Assembly: GCA_037074705.1 (NCBI GenBank)
Contig: CM073590.1
Location: forward strand, 165,414,746 to 165,478,745
Direction of reading: 5' to 3'
DNA length: 64,000 nucleotides
Source: Zhengitettix transpicula
Lineage: Eukaryota > Arthropoda > Insecta > Orthoptera > Tetrigidae
The translations under genes were made by a program, and so were the position numbers. This document shows positions 36,001 through 46,872 of this stretch, piece after piece; the first letter of the stretch is position 1, and each line of letters starts with the position of its first letter. The notes under the pieces are model-generated. The model searched no databases. It saw nothing but the letters and a program-made list of their open reading frames with translations, and had not been told where the DNA came from.

Positions 36001-37184
36001 AAATAAACGGTCTTGAGTCAGAAAAATATTTTATCAAGTAAAAATTAAATTTACAGACGTTTTAAGACCTCAAATATAAATCAATTAAAAAATTTTGAGG
36101 CGACGTTTTGCTGCATTGCCTGTTTAAACTGAAATCAAACCGGAATGAGACATAACTTTGCCTAAAAAAATGTCTATGATGTATATTGTAGTAATTAGTA
36201 ATTAATCCATTGTTATAATTGCAAAGTAAAGGACTCATTATTAGAGTAATATAAAGCATACACCGCAACACAGGCGGCACGCGACACAAAGAGTACATTG
36301 TTAAGACGTACGCATTCAAAAATCTACGAGACAGAGACAGTCAACGAGGAGAAGCGAAACAGTTTAGTTGGAAGTCAGATGCGGGCAGATATACATCTAG
36401 AGACGCTGCAGGGTGAAACCAAGTAAAAGGTTTTCACTCAGTGGTTCACCTGCTACAAACAGTACCTTAATAAGTCATGCCGCAGTAAATTCTCAATAAG
36501 TAAAGAGACCGTCACCAATGTCATCGAGAGAAAGTTGGAAATAATCTGACTGACCATTAATTCGGAAGGAGTAGCCGTTTCCAGCTGAGAGAACCTAAAG
36601 TTTCGACAGTGTTTTGTAACCAATTTAAATTCAGTGATATCCCCAAAAACGTGTGCACAGAAAACCCCAAAATTGAGACCTGGTCGGCCGTAAGTAAAAA
36701 AACTCTAAAATTTATTTGTAAACCATTTCTTTAAGATACGTCAGATCGTTCTTCAATTATTTCTTTTCTTTAATTATTCATTTCTTTAATTGTTTTGTTA
36801 GTTAATTTAAATTCAATATGTAATCTTATTGTCATCCGCAACAAAATTCGTCGAGGTTTAGACGAATTAACTTCAATAAAGGCTAAATGTAATTATAAAT
36901 TATCGTAAATTCAATTCACCCATTTATCAAACCCAGTAAAGACCCTGAGATTCTAAATATTATTGTGTAATTTTATATTGTATTTAAAACTTTAATAAAT
37001 TTTGTTTAATTGTTATCAAATAAATATTTTTATTTAGCCACAGCCATTAGCCTTCAGTCTATTTTAAATTATTACAATATATATGATAATATTAAACCTT
37101 AAGAGAGCCTACAGCAAGGATGAAACGTCGGTATATTTAATTTTTAATTAATAAATAATTTTTATGACTCAAGACCGTTTATTT
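36001..37184. mobile_element. Palindromic element interrupted by a family L insertion
   Basis: The outer arms are a perfect 20-bp inverted repeat: AAATAAACGGTCTTGAGTCA at 36001-36020 and its complement at 37165-37184. Similarity continues inward (AAAAATTAAATWTAC.GACGTTT). The right arm contains CTTAAGA and GAAACGTC (37122-37129), a decayed family HH core. Removing the family L insertion (36187-37076) leaves an element of about 290 bp, comparable to the one at 59014-59291. Confidence 0.7.
36187..37076 (+). mobile_element. Family L element (probable solo LTR), intact ends
   Basis: It starts TGTAGTAATTAGTAATTAAT and ends TTAAATTATTACA, with ATAT duplicated at 36183-36186 and 37077-37080. It is 890 bp. 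Internal landmarks are TTTAAATTCAGTGATATC (36629), GGTCGGCCGTAAGT (36681), TCAGATCGTTCTT (36744), and AAACCCAGTAAAGACCCTGA (36933). No protein is encoded. It is the reference copy of this family in the window. Confidence 0.8.
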
Positions 37185-37639
37185 AAAACATTACAAATTT
37201 CAACTTTTTTCATTATTTGTACATTTTTGTCCAATATAACAGAACTGGAAATATTTTCTCTTTATTTTTTTGTACAACATTTTTTACATTTGTTAACGGG
37301 ATTCTTTTTTTATTATTAGTAATTTGATAGTTATTTTACGTGCAAAATATTTTTTAATATTTTTATCATATGTGGATTAAGCAAAAAAACAGACTAGTAA
37401 AGGTTCAAAGAAATATTTTAAAAAATACGTTTGATATTGGTGGAAGCAAAATAGAATCACTCAACGTACTAAAATTAACTAAATTTGAAGTGGCATAGTA
37501 GGATGAGTACTATACGCCAGTTTTCAATCAGATTACCTGAAAAGTAGATTAATCCACAATTTCTGCAACACTTCAATTAAGAACTACATAATCAGATAGA
37601 ATTCCGTTGATACGGATCAGATATTGGATTCGAAGATAT

Positions 37640-37870
37640 TCTGTATACTAGAGCCATCGCGGCAGCCGCAGCTATTGCCGGTAATCTCGACCTCCGTTAC
37701 AATAACAGGAGGCCGTTGCTAGGCAACGGGAGGCTGCGGTTCCAGCAACGTGGTAGAGGCAGAGCACGGCGATTGACCAGCAATTCCCCTGATAGCTCTC
37801 TTCCCGGAACCTCCCGTGGTGTGTTACACTACATCGAAACACACTTCGCTGTGAGCATCACGTGAGAACA
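37640..37870. promoter_or_regulatory. GC-rich islet with palindromic X-box-like motif
   Basis: The islet stands out from AT-rich flanks and holds CCGTTGCTAGGCAACGG at 37713-37729, a 7-bp perfect inverted repeat around TAG. It closely resembles the RFX-factor X-box (GTNRCC, 0-3 bases, RGYAAC). Open frames exist on the plus strand without an ATG, so a coding exon is possible. It lies between the minus-strand exons at 38239 and 27526 and could be a promoter for the downstream gene. This is inference from composition and one motif. Confidence 0.35.
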
Positions 37871-38238
37871 AAGAAATACAAACCTTGTTTTCGAGGGCAG
37901 GTAATCCACTGGAAGTGTTAACACAAGATAATTGGACGTAAATGAAATTTGTATTTCTTGAAATCAATAGAAAGAATTCATATTAAGCATTACGAGTGTT
38001 ACTAGGATGTTAATAAACGATTTTTTACATTTAATGTGTTTCTAGGTCGGGTCGACTGTATAATTTTTAGTCGTTACGTTGCATTGCAACATTGGCATAT
38101 TTTCGAAAAATACAATATCGTAAAAGTTATATATTAATTGCAATAAAGTTATATAAACATATGTAAATATATATTTGAATATGACTGACAATATTTTGAA
38201 ACAATGCAATTCATTAAATTTAACAACTGGGTTCTTAC

Positions 38239-38392
38239 CATGAAGCCAATACTGATTAATAATTTCATAATATCAATTTCAGCCACGTGAGTAGTTTTTG
38301 AAAACTCTATTCCAATAAAGTCATGCATAATACTTTGCCAGAAGACGGACTTGGTAATATTTCCAACAGCGATTGACGGGTACAATGAAAAC
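38239..38392 (-). CDS. Exon-like segment of unknown gene
   Basis: This 154-bp minus-strand segment is bounded by an acceptor with a run of nine T then AG (38393-38402) and by the donor GTAAGAAC (38231-38238). Read with one carried base it gives 51 codons: FSLYPSIAVGNITKSVFWQS, IMHDFIGIEF, ending MKLLISIGFM. The codons look protein-like (mixed composition, good splice sites), but I recognise no family. The reading frame starts in the same phase as the exon at 27526, yet it ends in phase 0, so the two cannot be spliced together directly. It may belong to another minus-strand gene, or to an alternative or intermediate exon arrangement. Confidence 0.45.
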
Positions 38393-38402
38393 CTAAAAAA
38401 AA

Positions 38403-39256
38403 AGTATTTGAGGAGAGCATTACCCACCATCGTCTACCAAAGGAACAGAAATAAAATACTATGAGGAAATATTATGATTTAAAAATTAAGTTTATTTTCT
38501 CTCTGTTTGATTAATTCAATATCAAACAAACACCGAGAAAGATGTCTAGACAATTGAAACATTAATTATCTGTCATTTCTTATTTTGAATTGCGTATTAA
38601 TAAAAATTTCTACACTTACATTATAATACAGTGAAGATTAGACTATGTTTTCTCAAATTGAGAGTTTTAAATCATTAATTCCTCATCCAATTTACATAAA
38701 TTCTTACTTAATGTTATTTTATTTTTGTTTGTGAGAGTATAAGAAGATTCATAATACATTGGGTAGGATATCATTTTTCTTTTTAAAATAATTATTAATT
38801 AAATGTAATTTTTAATCAATTATTGAGGACTATTTAAAAGCTCCAGTGAAAACATTGTTTTGTAAAAGAGAGAATACTAAGAAAAGGATAAAATATCTAA
38901 GGCTTTAACCGTTACGCTATACTGGCATATTTAATTATGGCTATTATTTGTAATATTGGACAAATGTTAGTTAAGGCAATAAAACAAGTGTACTTTAGAA
39001 AAGAGCTAACATTAAATTATTTGATATATAGTTTTAATACGTATTCATTCCCATTCACTAAACTTAACTTATTAATTATTACATTACTTTATTATATTGC
39101 GATTAAAATTGGATTAAATGTGAAAATAATTAAAATTTCTTAAAGCTCTATGACCCCTTAGAATTTTTAGACGATTGATTAACCCTTTAAACTCTTCAAA
39201 ACGTGATTTTAGTCCATTTTAATTTTTCATAAATTTAGACATTCCGTCTATTTCAT
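38403..39256. other. AT-rich sequence, nothing recognised
   Basis: A 68-codon plus-strand open frame at 38937-39143 is AT-driven and has no family signal. Confidence 0.45.
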
Positions 39257-39278
39257 ATTATATATATATATATATATG
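39257..39278. repeat. (AT)n microsatellite
   Basis: An alternating A/T run lies next to the start of the family L copy at 39286. Confidence 0.9.
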
Positions 39279-39285
39279 TATGTAT

Positions 39286-40264
39286 TGTAATGCCAATTAA
39301 TTAGGACATAAATTGGTGAACATAAAAATCTAAATTGTTTGAGAAATCCTTTTTAGCGGCGGTCCAGAACATAGCGACAATGGAGCCCTTCTCTGTTCCT
39401 TTGTCGGAAGGTCTGAAAAACGGTGTATTCCGCGCTAAAATGCGAGACGAGAGGGCAGTTCGCAGGAAAATATTGAGAGAGGCAGTTCGCGGAAAGACAT
39501 CGTCAAGGTATAACTGTTAGCTGGAGGAGAAATCAACACAGTCGGCGATTAAAATTTAACAGAGTTTAGTTGGTGCCTAGACATTTCTGAGGACATAGTA
39601 AAACATCCATGAGAGCATAACGTCGAAACTTGCTAAGTAAAAGCCGTTTTGTGTCCATAGCCGGCCAGAAATAGTAAAAATTTCAGTTCGAGTCCAACGC
39701 AGTAAAGACTGGCAAATATACAGACCAAGGAATTCACCTAAGGCAAGCAGTCAACAGGTAGCTGACAACAAAAGGGGAGGATCATCCGAGTTCCTGACAT
39801 CATATAAAATTTTGGCTTAGAATCAGTGTAAAATCTGTGAGTTTAGAATCAGTGTAAATTCCCGCAATAGTGTATTTCGAAAATGAAAGGTATGCTGGAC
39901 AAATATGAGTAACAAAATACTAAATGATTAATTATGTAAACGTAATTGAAAGATAGAAGTCAGATTTCGTTCTCCGTTTAAATTGTTAATTCGTTCTTAT
40001 CTTTTTACTTCTTAATTTCGTTCTCATTTTAAATATCGTCCTAGTTTAACTGTCAAGTAAAATTTGTTTTCTTTTAATTGTGATTTGTTTGTTAATAAGA
40101 TTATAAATATAATTGATTTGTCCATTATGAAACCCAGTAAAGACCCTGAGAAGTTTAATATTTTAAATTTGTAATTTTTAAATGATTGCCAAAATAAATC
40201 TTTGGTTTGTAAATTTTAAAAATTCTTTCATTTAATAAAAAGCCCTTATATTTTAATTATTACA
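39286..40264 (+). mobile_element. Family L element (probable solo LTR)
   Basis: It starts TGTAATGCCAATTAATTAGG and ends TTAATTATTACA. It contains AAACCCAGTAAAGACCCTGA (40131), identical to the block in the copy at 36187, and AGAATCAGTGTAAA repeated in direct orientation near 39819 and 39844. Flanking 4-mers (GTAT, ATTT) do not match, so the target duplication is lost or a boundary is slightly off. Confidence 0.7.
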
Positions 40265-41940
40265 ATTTCTATATATTCATATAATATATCTTAATCGTTT
40301 TTCCAAATAGTGCGCTACTCCCGAGAAGTATTTTCTACAAGCAAAAAAATTGAGAGTAAAATACACCGTTGACATCAAAATTTCGGAAAACTGTCTCCTT
40401 CAATTTCTTAGTATAACGCATACATTCTGAGAAAGATCCGTTGTAGGTCTGTGCAAATACAAAGCTCAATTACGGGCACAATACTATCTATGCGCGCGGC
40501 TTATCCCATTCAGTATGCTGCAGGCAGGGTGGTGACATCGCGATCGCGATGATTGATTGGTGGGTTTAATAGAGTGTGCTATCTCTTTCATTAAACTTAA
40601 TTGAACATATTGAAAAATTATTGCTGTAAGAGGTCGTTTATTTGAACGCGACTTTCAATTTCAATGAAACTAATAGTCGTCTAAGATTACATTATTAACT
40701 AAGTTTAAAAATAAAATGAACAGGAATAAAAAATCTAGCTTCGTTCGCGACTCCAGAAACTATCGGATACCCGTTACAATTTTTGTAGTGTTATGAATTC
40801 TTTACATATTAATGTATTCTTGGTGAATGAAGTTGTACAAATCGTGACCGTAGCCAGAGATGCGTCCAGATTTGAAAGAATTATCACCGATAAAAAAATA
40901 TTTCCCCGTAGTTAACCTTTATATTAATATAAACAGATATATTTGATGCAACAACTGCGTAGATCGACTTAATTTGTGATATTGAATTCTTCTAACTACA
41001 GACACTATTGTGTTAATATTTTAAATGTAGGAAACAGTGATGTATTTTGGCATTTCACTCTGGGGTATTTCTTTCCACTACAATGAAATTTAAGTGAAAA
41101 CAAAACTAACTTACGCTTGGGTATATTAACAACATTTTTAAAAACATTATGTTACCTCCACAATCCTCTATGTTATGTTATTTTCAACTATGTAAATTAT
41201 TTCCAGTTGCTTGGCTTAATATTTGTAACCAATATTTATTTTAAATATCAACTTAAAAGCATAAGAGGACATTTATCAGGTTGTTTTGTTTTATTTGTAG
41301 TGAACAGCTGCTGATATCTATGGATTATGGAAGAACTTAGTGTTTTAGAATTTTATTTGTAAATAGACTTATGTAATAATAATTTTTTTTTATAATTAAT
41401 TCTTGCCCATTATTTGACAATAATTTTCAATGTCAATTAACAAAATATAAAATAAAATTTAAGATTGGCATATCGCTATTCTATTCCAGATTTATTGCAT
41501 ATTCGCGGGCATTAATCTGAAAATAAAGAAAAGGAGGAGAAATAATTTTGTTAACAGTAAATAAAGTTAAAAAGTTATTTTAAGGTCGAAAAATTAATTT
41601 AAAACTAAACTCGTGCAAACAAATGTGATTCTCGTAGTTATCGAACTGCTTTGATGCTTCAATTTCAGAGAGAGAAAGCAATTAAAATACGGATTAGTGG
41701 CACACGAAGCCAGCAGAGATCCAGAGTAAATTAGAAGGCACATTAATTTTAAAATATTCATGACGAGTCGTCTTTCCCGTAGAGAGAATACGAAACCAGT
41801 GTACATAGCAGTAGTACAAAGTGGTCCTCGAGGTCTCCTGAGACCAAAACTGTAGTTCTTCAAAGCAGGGCCAACTGTTCAGTAACCCTCCACGAAATAA
41901 CTACGTTTGTACCATCCATGCGGACTAACAGATTGCTCTT
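40265..41940. other. Unassigned stretch
   Basis: No gene is recognised. A 16-bp perfect palindrome is at 40536-40551 (reported as a finding). A minus-strand open frame at 41594-41863 has 89 codons but no domain. Confidence 0.4.
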
Positions 41941-41954
41941 TTTTTCTTCAGAGC

Positions 41955-42262
41955 AACCGGCTATAAGAGGGTGATCCATGTGGTGGCAACTGCTATTTAA
42001 TAGCATAGGAAAGGATTTGAAAGGGAAGATGGGGAAGGGTAGAGGAAGGCAGCCAAGGGTTAACTAGGACCCCCCGGTTGTAATTTAAGATAAGGATCCT
42101 ACCCGGTATTTTTCTAAAAGTGATGCAGGACAAACCCTAGAAAAACTGCATCAGCTAGGTCGGGAAGAAAGTACTTGTACCACGACCTTCGAGGGCGGGA
42201 GAGGGCCGCCTGTGGGGGCGCATCATTTCCTTCTCCGTGTCTCGACCAGCTGGCCGACTATT
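41955..42262 (-). mobile_element. Family S repeat, first of a tandem pair
   Basis: On the minus strand it starts near the GGAATAGTCGGCCAGCTGG block and ends with GTTGCCACCACATGGATC. It is more diverged than its neighbour, with small deletions around 42150-42230. Confidence 0.8.
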
Positions 42263-42267
42263 CCAAT

Positions 42268-42595
42268 AGGCATTTTTTTAAGGGTAACAGGCTACATGAG
42301 GGTAATCCACATGGTGGCAACTCCCCTTTAATAGCATAGGAAGGAATTTGAAAGGGGGGATGCGGAAAGGTAGAGGAAGGTAGCCAATAGCTAACTAGGG
42401 TCCCCGGGCTATAGTTGAAGGATCCTACCCTGCATTCCCCTAAAAGTAATGCAGGACAAACCTTAGTAAAACCTGCATCAGGTAGGTCGGGTAGGTCCAC
42501 GCCCTTCCAATAGCGGGAGAAGAGTTTGCTGTGGGGACGCAGCATTCCCTTCTCCGTTCCTCAATCAGTTTAGGAGGCAGCTGGCCGACTGAGTT
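42268..42595 (-). mobile_element. Family S repeat, second of a tandem pair
   Basis: It is a 5'-truncated copy (starts at CAGTCGGCCAGCTGCCTCCT on the minus strand) ending in a short A-run (seven T on the plus strand at 42268-42274). It directly abuts the preceding copy, so one inserted at or near the other's end. The shared frame is open over 95 codons (42258-42545). Confidence 0.85.
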
Positions 42596-43090
42596 AAAAA
42601 AACATACTTTACTTGAAACTAGAATTGACTGCAACTGATACGAAGTTAGATAGAAACATTTTATATAATATAATTCTACATTGTCAATTAATTTCAACTG
42701 ATAACTACGTAATTTTGTATTTTCTATTATGATAGAGGATAGAATTGTTATACAATACATCCAGATAAAGAATGGACGGACGGGATAGTCATTATCTATG
42801 AACTTATCTTAATATCAGTCATATCCAAATAGAATCAGGTACGAATCCCGGAAATTCTGGACGATGCACACAACTGAGCTCACAACTGATGCACACAACT
42901 GAGCATAATTGTCTCTGCTTCATCGGTTCTCCCCATCCTGGATATTTTAGGTTGATTGGATATCTGACACGCGGTCGATCATCGTTGACCTTAATTAAAG
43001 GATTACGCATAACCGTGGCGCAACTAGATTAATTAGCGCAATGGAATGAAGGAAGTTACCTACGGGAATGTCTTTCTCGTATCTCTAATT
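42596..43090. other. Unassigned sequence with a 17-bp direct repeat
   Basis: GATGCACACAACTGAGC occurs at 42863-42879 and 42888-42904, 25 bp apart, a small local duplication. A 63-codon minus-strand frame (42819-43010) reads through it but is unrecognised. Confidence 0.4.
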
Positions 43091-43095
43091 TTGAA

Positions 43096-43455
43096 TTAAG
43101 ATTTCGATAAGCCGATGCTCTGCGACCTGTTCTGAAAGGTAGATACGTCGGATTCGCAGACGTTGGGCATATATCAAGAGTTGTGCGCTGTTCCTATTAG
43201 TCGAGACATGTAGACGGGAATGCTGCGTCTCCACAGAAATCCCTCCTCCAATAATCGGAAGGGCGTGGCACAAGTACAGAGAGCCCGAACTACCCCATGT
43301 AGGTTTTCCCTGCGTTATATTTAGCCGAATGTCGGGTTGGAGCTATTGAGACTTGGTTAATCCTTGGATACCATGATCTCCCTTCCCAATCATCCTTGTC
43401 TCTCCCTTTCTATACTATAAAATGGGAGAGGAAACAACGTGTACGACCCTGAGAT
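43096..43455 (+). mobile_element. Family S repeat, old degenerate copy
   Basis: Recognisable blocks in order are CCGATGCTCTGCGACCTGTT, CGTTGGGCATATATCAAGAG, GGGAATGCTGCGTCTCCACA, CGGAAGGGCGTGGCACAAGT, CCGAATGTCGGGTTGGA and TACTATAAAATGGGAG. Divergence is much greater than in the copies at 34814 or 54500, so the family has been active over a long period. Confidence 0.7.
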
Positions 43456-43978
43456 AGCTTGTTTATTGTTTTTAACAAAACAAGTTTACAGGAATAAGTC
43501 ATTTTAAATGTTATCCTGTGAATCACAAGCAGTGATTATACCACCGTTACGTTGACAATGAACAGGGATTTGAGCGATACATTAATTGCTTAATTGATCA
43601 ACATTGAACTTCTATTGTTCAAAAGATATTCGAATACAAAATAGATATTTAGATACGTGGCACAGACATTAAAAGTTTGCCAATTATCAGAAGAGCAATG
43701 GACAACCATGGAGAAATATGAAAATGTTCCATGAAAAGTGGTAAAGTTTGAGGGAGGCCGCGTCTGAAAAGAATTGTTGCTACAGGTAATATTATACAGG
43801 GTTTCTCAAAACTCAAAACTAAACCAGGATTAAAAGTTTTTTCTCTCGCAAACATTGTAAAATCAAAACATAAACAAAAAATTAACGTCTGTTGAAAATA
43901 GTAAGATTAAAACGACCTGGCAAAATTATAAAAGAAACACTTAAAATAAATAAAATTTAAATTTAAAGCTGCCGGACG

Positions 43979-44006
43979 TGTCGACGCGGATTAGCGTCTT
44001 TTTCAA
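43979..44006 (-). ncRNA. Hammerhead-like hairpin, degenerate
   Basis: On the minus strand: TTGAAAA, then a GACGC-TAATCC-GCGTC hairpin, then GACACGTCCGGC. The layout parallels CTGANGA, helix II, GAAAC, with several core substitutions. The hairpin itself is perfect over 5 bp. Confidence 0.35.
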
Positions 44007-44389
44007 ACGGCAAATAATTTAAGACTGTAGTTGAACAACAAACTAAATTCACAGATAAAAACTAAAAGCCAAAGAACTTAAAACAATATATGATATAACT
44101 TGTTGAGACTTTCTGTGTCAGGTTTAATAGTAACAGTATTTGTATAATTTTTAATATACAGCATTTCAGAAATTAATGTTTTCCAACAATATGGTTCTCT
44201 GCCTAAAATTGAGGTGTTATCAAAATCGAATCATTAATTCAATTTTATACAATGTTTGGTGATAGTGTTTACTCGATGACATTTTGAAATCAGATTTATG
44301 TTATTTAATTCTAATATTTAACTTTTTTTGTTCGGTTTATAAATTTTACTTACTTTAAGTTTTCTTGAAAATTTTTTTTGTCTGTTATA

Positions 44390-44990
44390 AAGGGCGTTTT
44401 AATATTATTAAAATCTAAACATATACGATAATGAGGACAAGATATATAATATACTCTCAGCATTTGTTGCCCTAAAAATATCGACACGAAAGTCTGAATC
44501 TTGTTACAAAGAAGTAAGCGGTCCCTAGTTATTGAATTTTCTTCTGTAACAATTTGAGAACTCTGATCTTGAAGAGTCATAGAGCACATTTACATTATAT
44601 TTTCGTTTCACCAAAGATAAAAATCGCAGGGTTGTAAGATGAGATTACCTGGGAGGTCACAGACACTGAACACGATTTTCTTTCCCATCCTTTCCAATCC
44701 ATCGTCCTGGAATTGAGTCGTTCAGATAATGTACCTCCAAGTGGAAGCTGGGCCAAGCACCGTCTTGCATAAAAATGAAATTCCAATCTTCTTGAAGTAG
44801 GGGAAACATCTCCAGATACGGAGTTCAAGTTTCAGATTAATCCTCAAAATAAAAAGTGTGTTCCATAAACGGTTTTCACATAAATGGCGAATCTTCGCTG
44901 ACTTTGATTGTCGCTCTTCGTTTACATTCCACCAAATTCTGACATTGCAGCTATTATTAACATTACCAGGTATAGATAACACGTTGGAAA
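44390..44990 (-). pseudogene. DDE transposase remnant (Tc1/mariner superfamily)
   Basis: Minus-strand frames carry, in order, NVRIWWN (near 44930), YLEMFPLLQEDWNFIFMQDG (near 44760-44820), FHLEVHYLND..PGRWIG (44690-44750), a relic of the PPRSPDLTP motif (44640-44660), and FRVDIFRATNAES (44455-44495), which corresponds to the usual C-terminal RLDVCRVTNGAHIEHL block. These are landmarks of an insect-wide group of transposases often annotated as Tc3-like or SETMAR-like. The second catalytic Asp (QDG, codon 44762-44764) survives, but the third acidic position is lost (SHLTTLRF instead of SPDLTPxDF). There are several stops and frameshifts. The N-terminal DNA-binding half could not be read upstream. 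Confidence 0.8.
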
Positions 44991-46562
44991 TCCGATAAAA
45001 TTAGTTGTTTAAAAAATGAGTTATCTATAGAATCGAACAGAAAACTTTCTTTAGTGATCGCCAGGATTTTATACGCGAAATACTTCACACACTTCAAGTT
45101 GAATAAATTTTTTTAATAACTCGCGACACTAGTTTTTACGGAAATTCAAATAAATTGTTTCCATATTTAATTGATTTTCTATAATACCTCCAGCATCTTT
45201 TATATGACTCGTAGATCTGTTATTGTTGAAATTACTGTGGAATTTGCACTTTCCTTTAACAAAACGTACACTCTTTGCAAATTATATTTTAAGAAACTGC
45301 TACCTATGTGGTGAGCCATTTTTGTGCATGCAAACAACACCGTAATTACAGGCATTGGGGAAAAAACTTGCATGGATTTCGAACATTGGTTTGTTCTCTA
45401 TCCAGTGGAACTTAGTATGAATTCCGATTTGGTGATAAATTAAACTTTGAAATCTTTCGTTCTTTCTGAGAGTTAACATACTAATTATAAATGTATGCTT
45501 GACGAGAAAAAGAGGCTCTAAGATACTGTAAAGAATTATTTTTGTGGGTTAGTTTTTTTACGTTAAATCAAAAATTATTTGACCATATAAGTTTATTACA
45601 GTTAAGCATGAAAAACTCTTATCTAGCTACCTGTGGTTTTTACATAGAAGAGATCTGCTGCCCGTACCAAATACGCACTGCTATTCTGTGTTGTTGTGTT
45701 GCTTGCTGTAGCTCTCGAAACGACGTCTCCGTATCTCACAGCCGGCAGAACGGGTTAAGTGCAGTGTTGACTTTAGTCAGGACCATTGCAAGGCGTCGAC
45801 TCAGGGGTTGACCACTGGCTAAGGCGTCGGCCTCCGGGATTGATTGCTGGCAATGACTAAAGTGTGTGGCTTCTATGAACTCTTCACTAACAAATTGTGG
45901 CCCCTTTCTCACGACGATTCTGCCTCGGACTATACCAGAGACAACAACTTGAAAAAGTTTACAGCAGAACTCATGAGATTTGTAGATCGGTGACACTTAA
46001 AACGTATACACGTAATGCAATACGGAGCCTCTCATAATCACATCCACCAGCTGCGGTGAGCGCAGAACAACTGTCCAGTTTCAAAAGCTTATCTCCGTTC
46101 CCTCCATTATAGCCTCCCATTCTTTTACTTTTATTATTATTAAAAAACTTGGTCGAAAAGTCAGTTTCACTGATTCTTCCATTGTTACAAGAGTTATAGC
46201 ACGCAGCTTCAGTTCCTTAGTCAACAATGGCCAACTATTCTGTCATGTTGAGGCCAACGATCGAGACAGGACACGAAAATTACTTGGATGGAAATATTTA
46301 TCTTCTCCACCCGCACGCACGTGCACAATTTCGAATTCTCCAAACCACAGCAAACAACACTTACGAGACAAAGCAAAACTAAAGCAAAATACACGTGTTA
46401 CAATACAATGCACGATAGTATAGTATCATTTCGAATGTTGAACATAATCTTTATTGCTCGTCCCCTTATTATTCTCATCGATAGTTGAGGCATCTGAGAG
46501 ACACTTTTATTTACTGGAATGTCCCAGGTAATTTTTAATCTGAAATAAAAAAATTTACGTCT
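44991..46562. other. Unassigned region
   Basis: A patch at 45640-46010 is richer in G+C, with overlapping open frames on both strands (45542-45811 and 45736-45996) but no domain. GGCTAAGGCGTCGGCCTCCG at 45817-45836 faintly resembles a tRNA-Leu/Ser-type head and might be a decayed SINE. The rest is AT-rich. Confidence 0.3.
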
Positions 46563-46762
46563 GATTGAAAATTAATAATAAGAAGGACAGATTCGTCGTG
46601 ATAATATAAATAACACACAACGTGACGAATGCAGTTGTGTCGCGCTAGGCTGTTCTTAGCACCTGAAGAAAGGGACAAGGATCCGAGAAACGTTGTGTGC
46701 TATTTATATTATCACTTATTTTGTCTGTATCTGGCTATTTTTCTTCTTATTAATTTTTAATC
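46563..46762 (+). mobile_element. Family HH inverted-repeat element with hammerhead layout
   Basis: The 200-bp element has inverted arms of about 60 bp, GATTGAAAATTAATAATAAG on the left against GATTAAAAATTAATAAGAAG read from the right. The inner end of the left arm is CACACAACGT (46614-46623), a perfect complement of ACGTTGTGTG (46690-46699). Between them lie CTGAAGA (46663-46669) and GAAAC (46687-46691). This is the order of a hammerhead with an open helix III: helix III strand, cleavage position, helix I, CUGANGA, helix II, GAAA, helix III. The base after the upstream strand is G, which is unfavourable at the cleavage site (H17), and helices I and II are weak. Confidence 0.75.
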
Positions 46763-46872
46763 TGTGTCACACGATACGTACGTGACGCAGAAATTCTCAA
46801 GGGCACTTCTTCACACGATTATATTCGGTGACGTGTACCGAAGAGACGGATTTGTGACACGTTTGTTGCAGT

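Noticed and set aside
36681..36694. GTAAGT donor-like site in family L
   Set aside because: It recurs inside the repeat family in copies of both orientations and has no associated host exon. It may be an LTR-internal splice signal, but this cannot be shown here.
27526..38392. Direct splicing of the 38239-38392 segment to the 27526-27691 exon
   Set aside because: The upstream segment ends in phase 0, whereas the downstream exon needs two carried bases.
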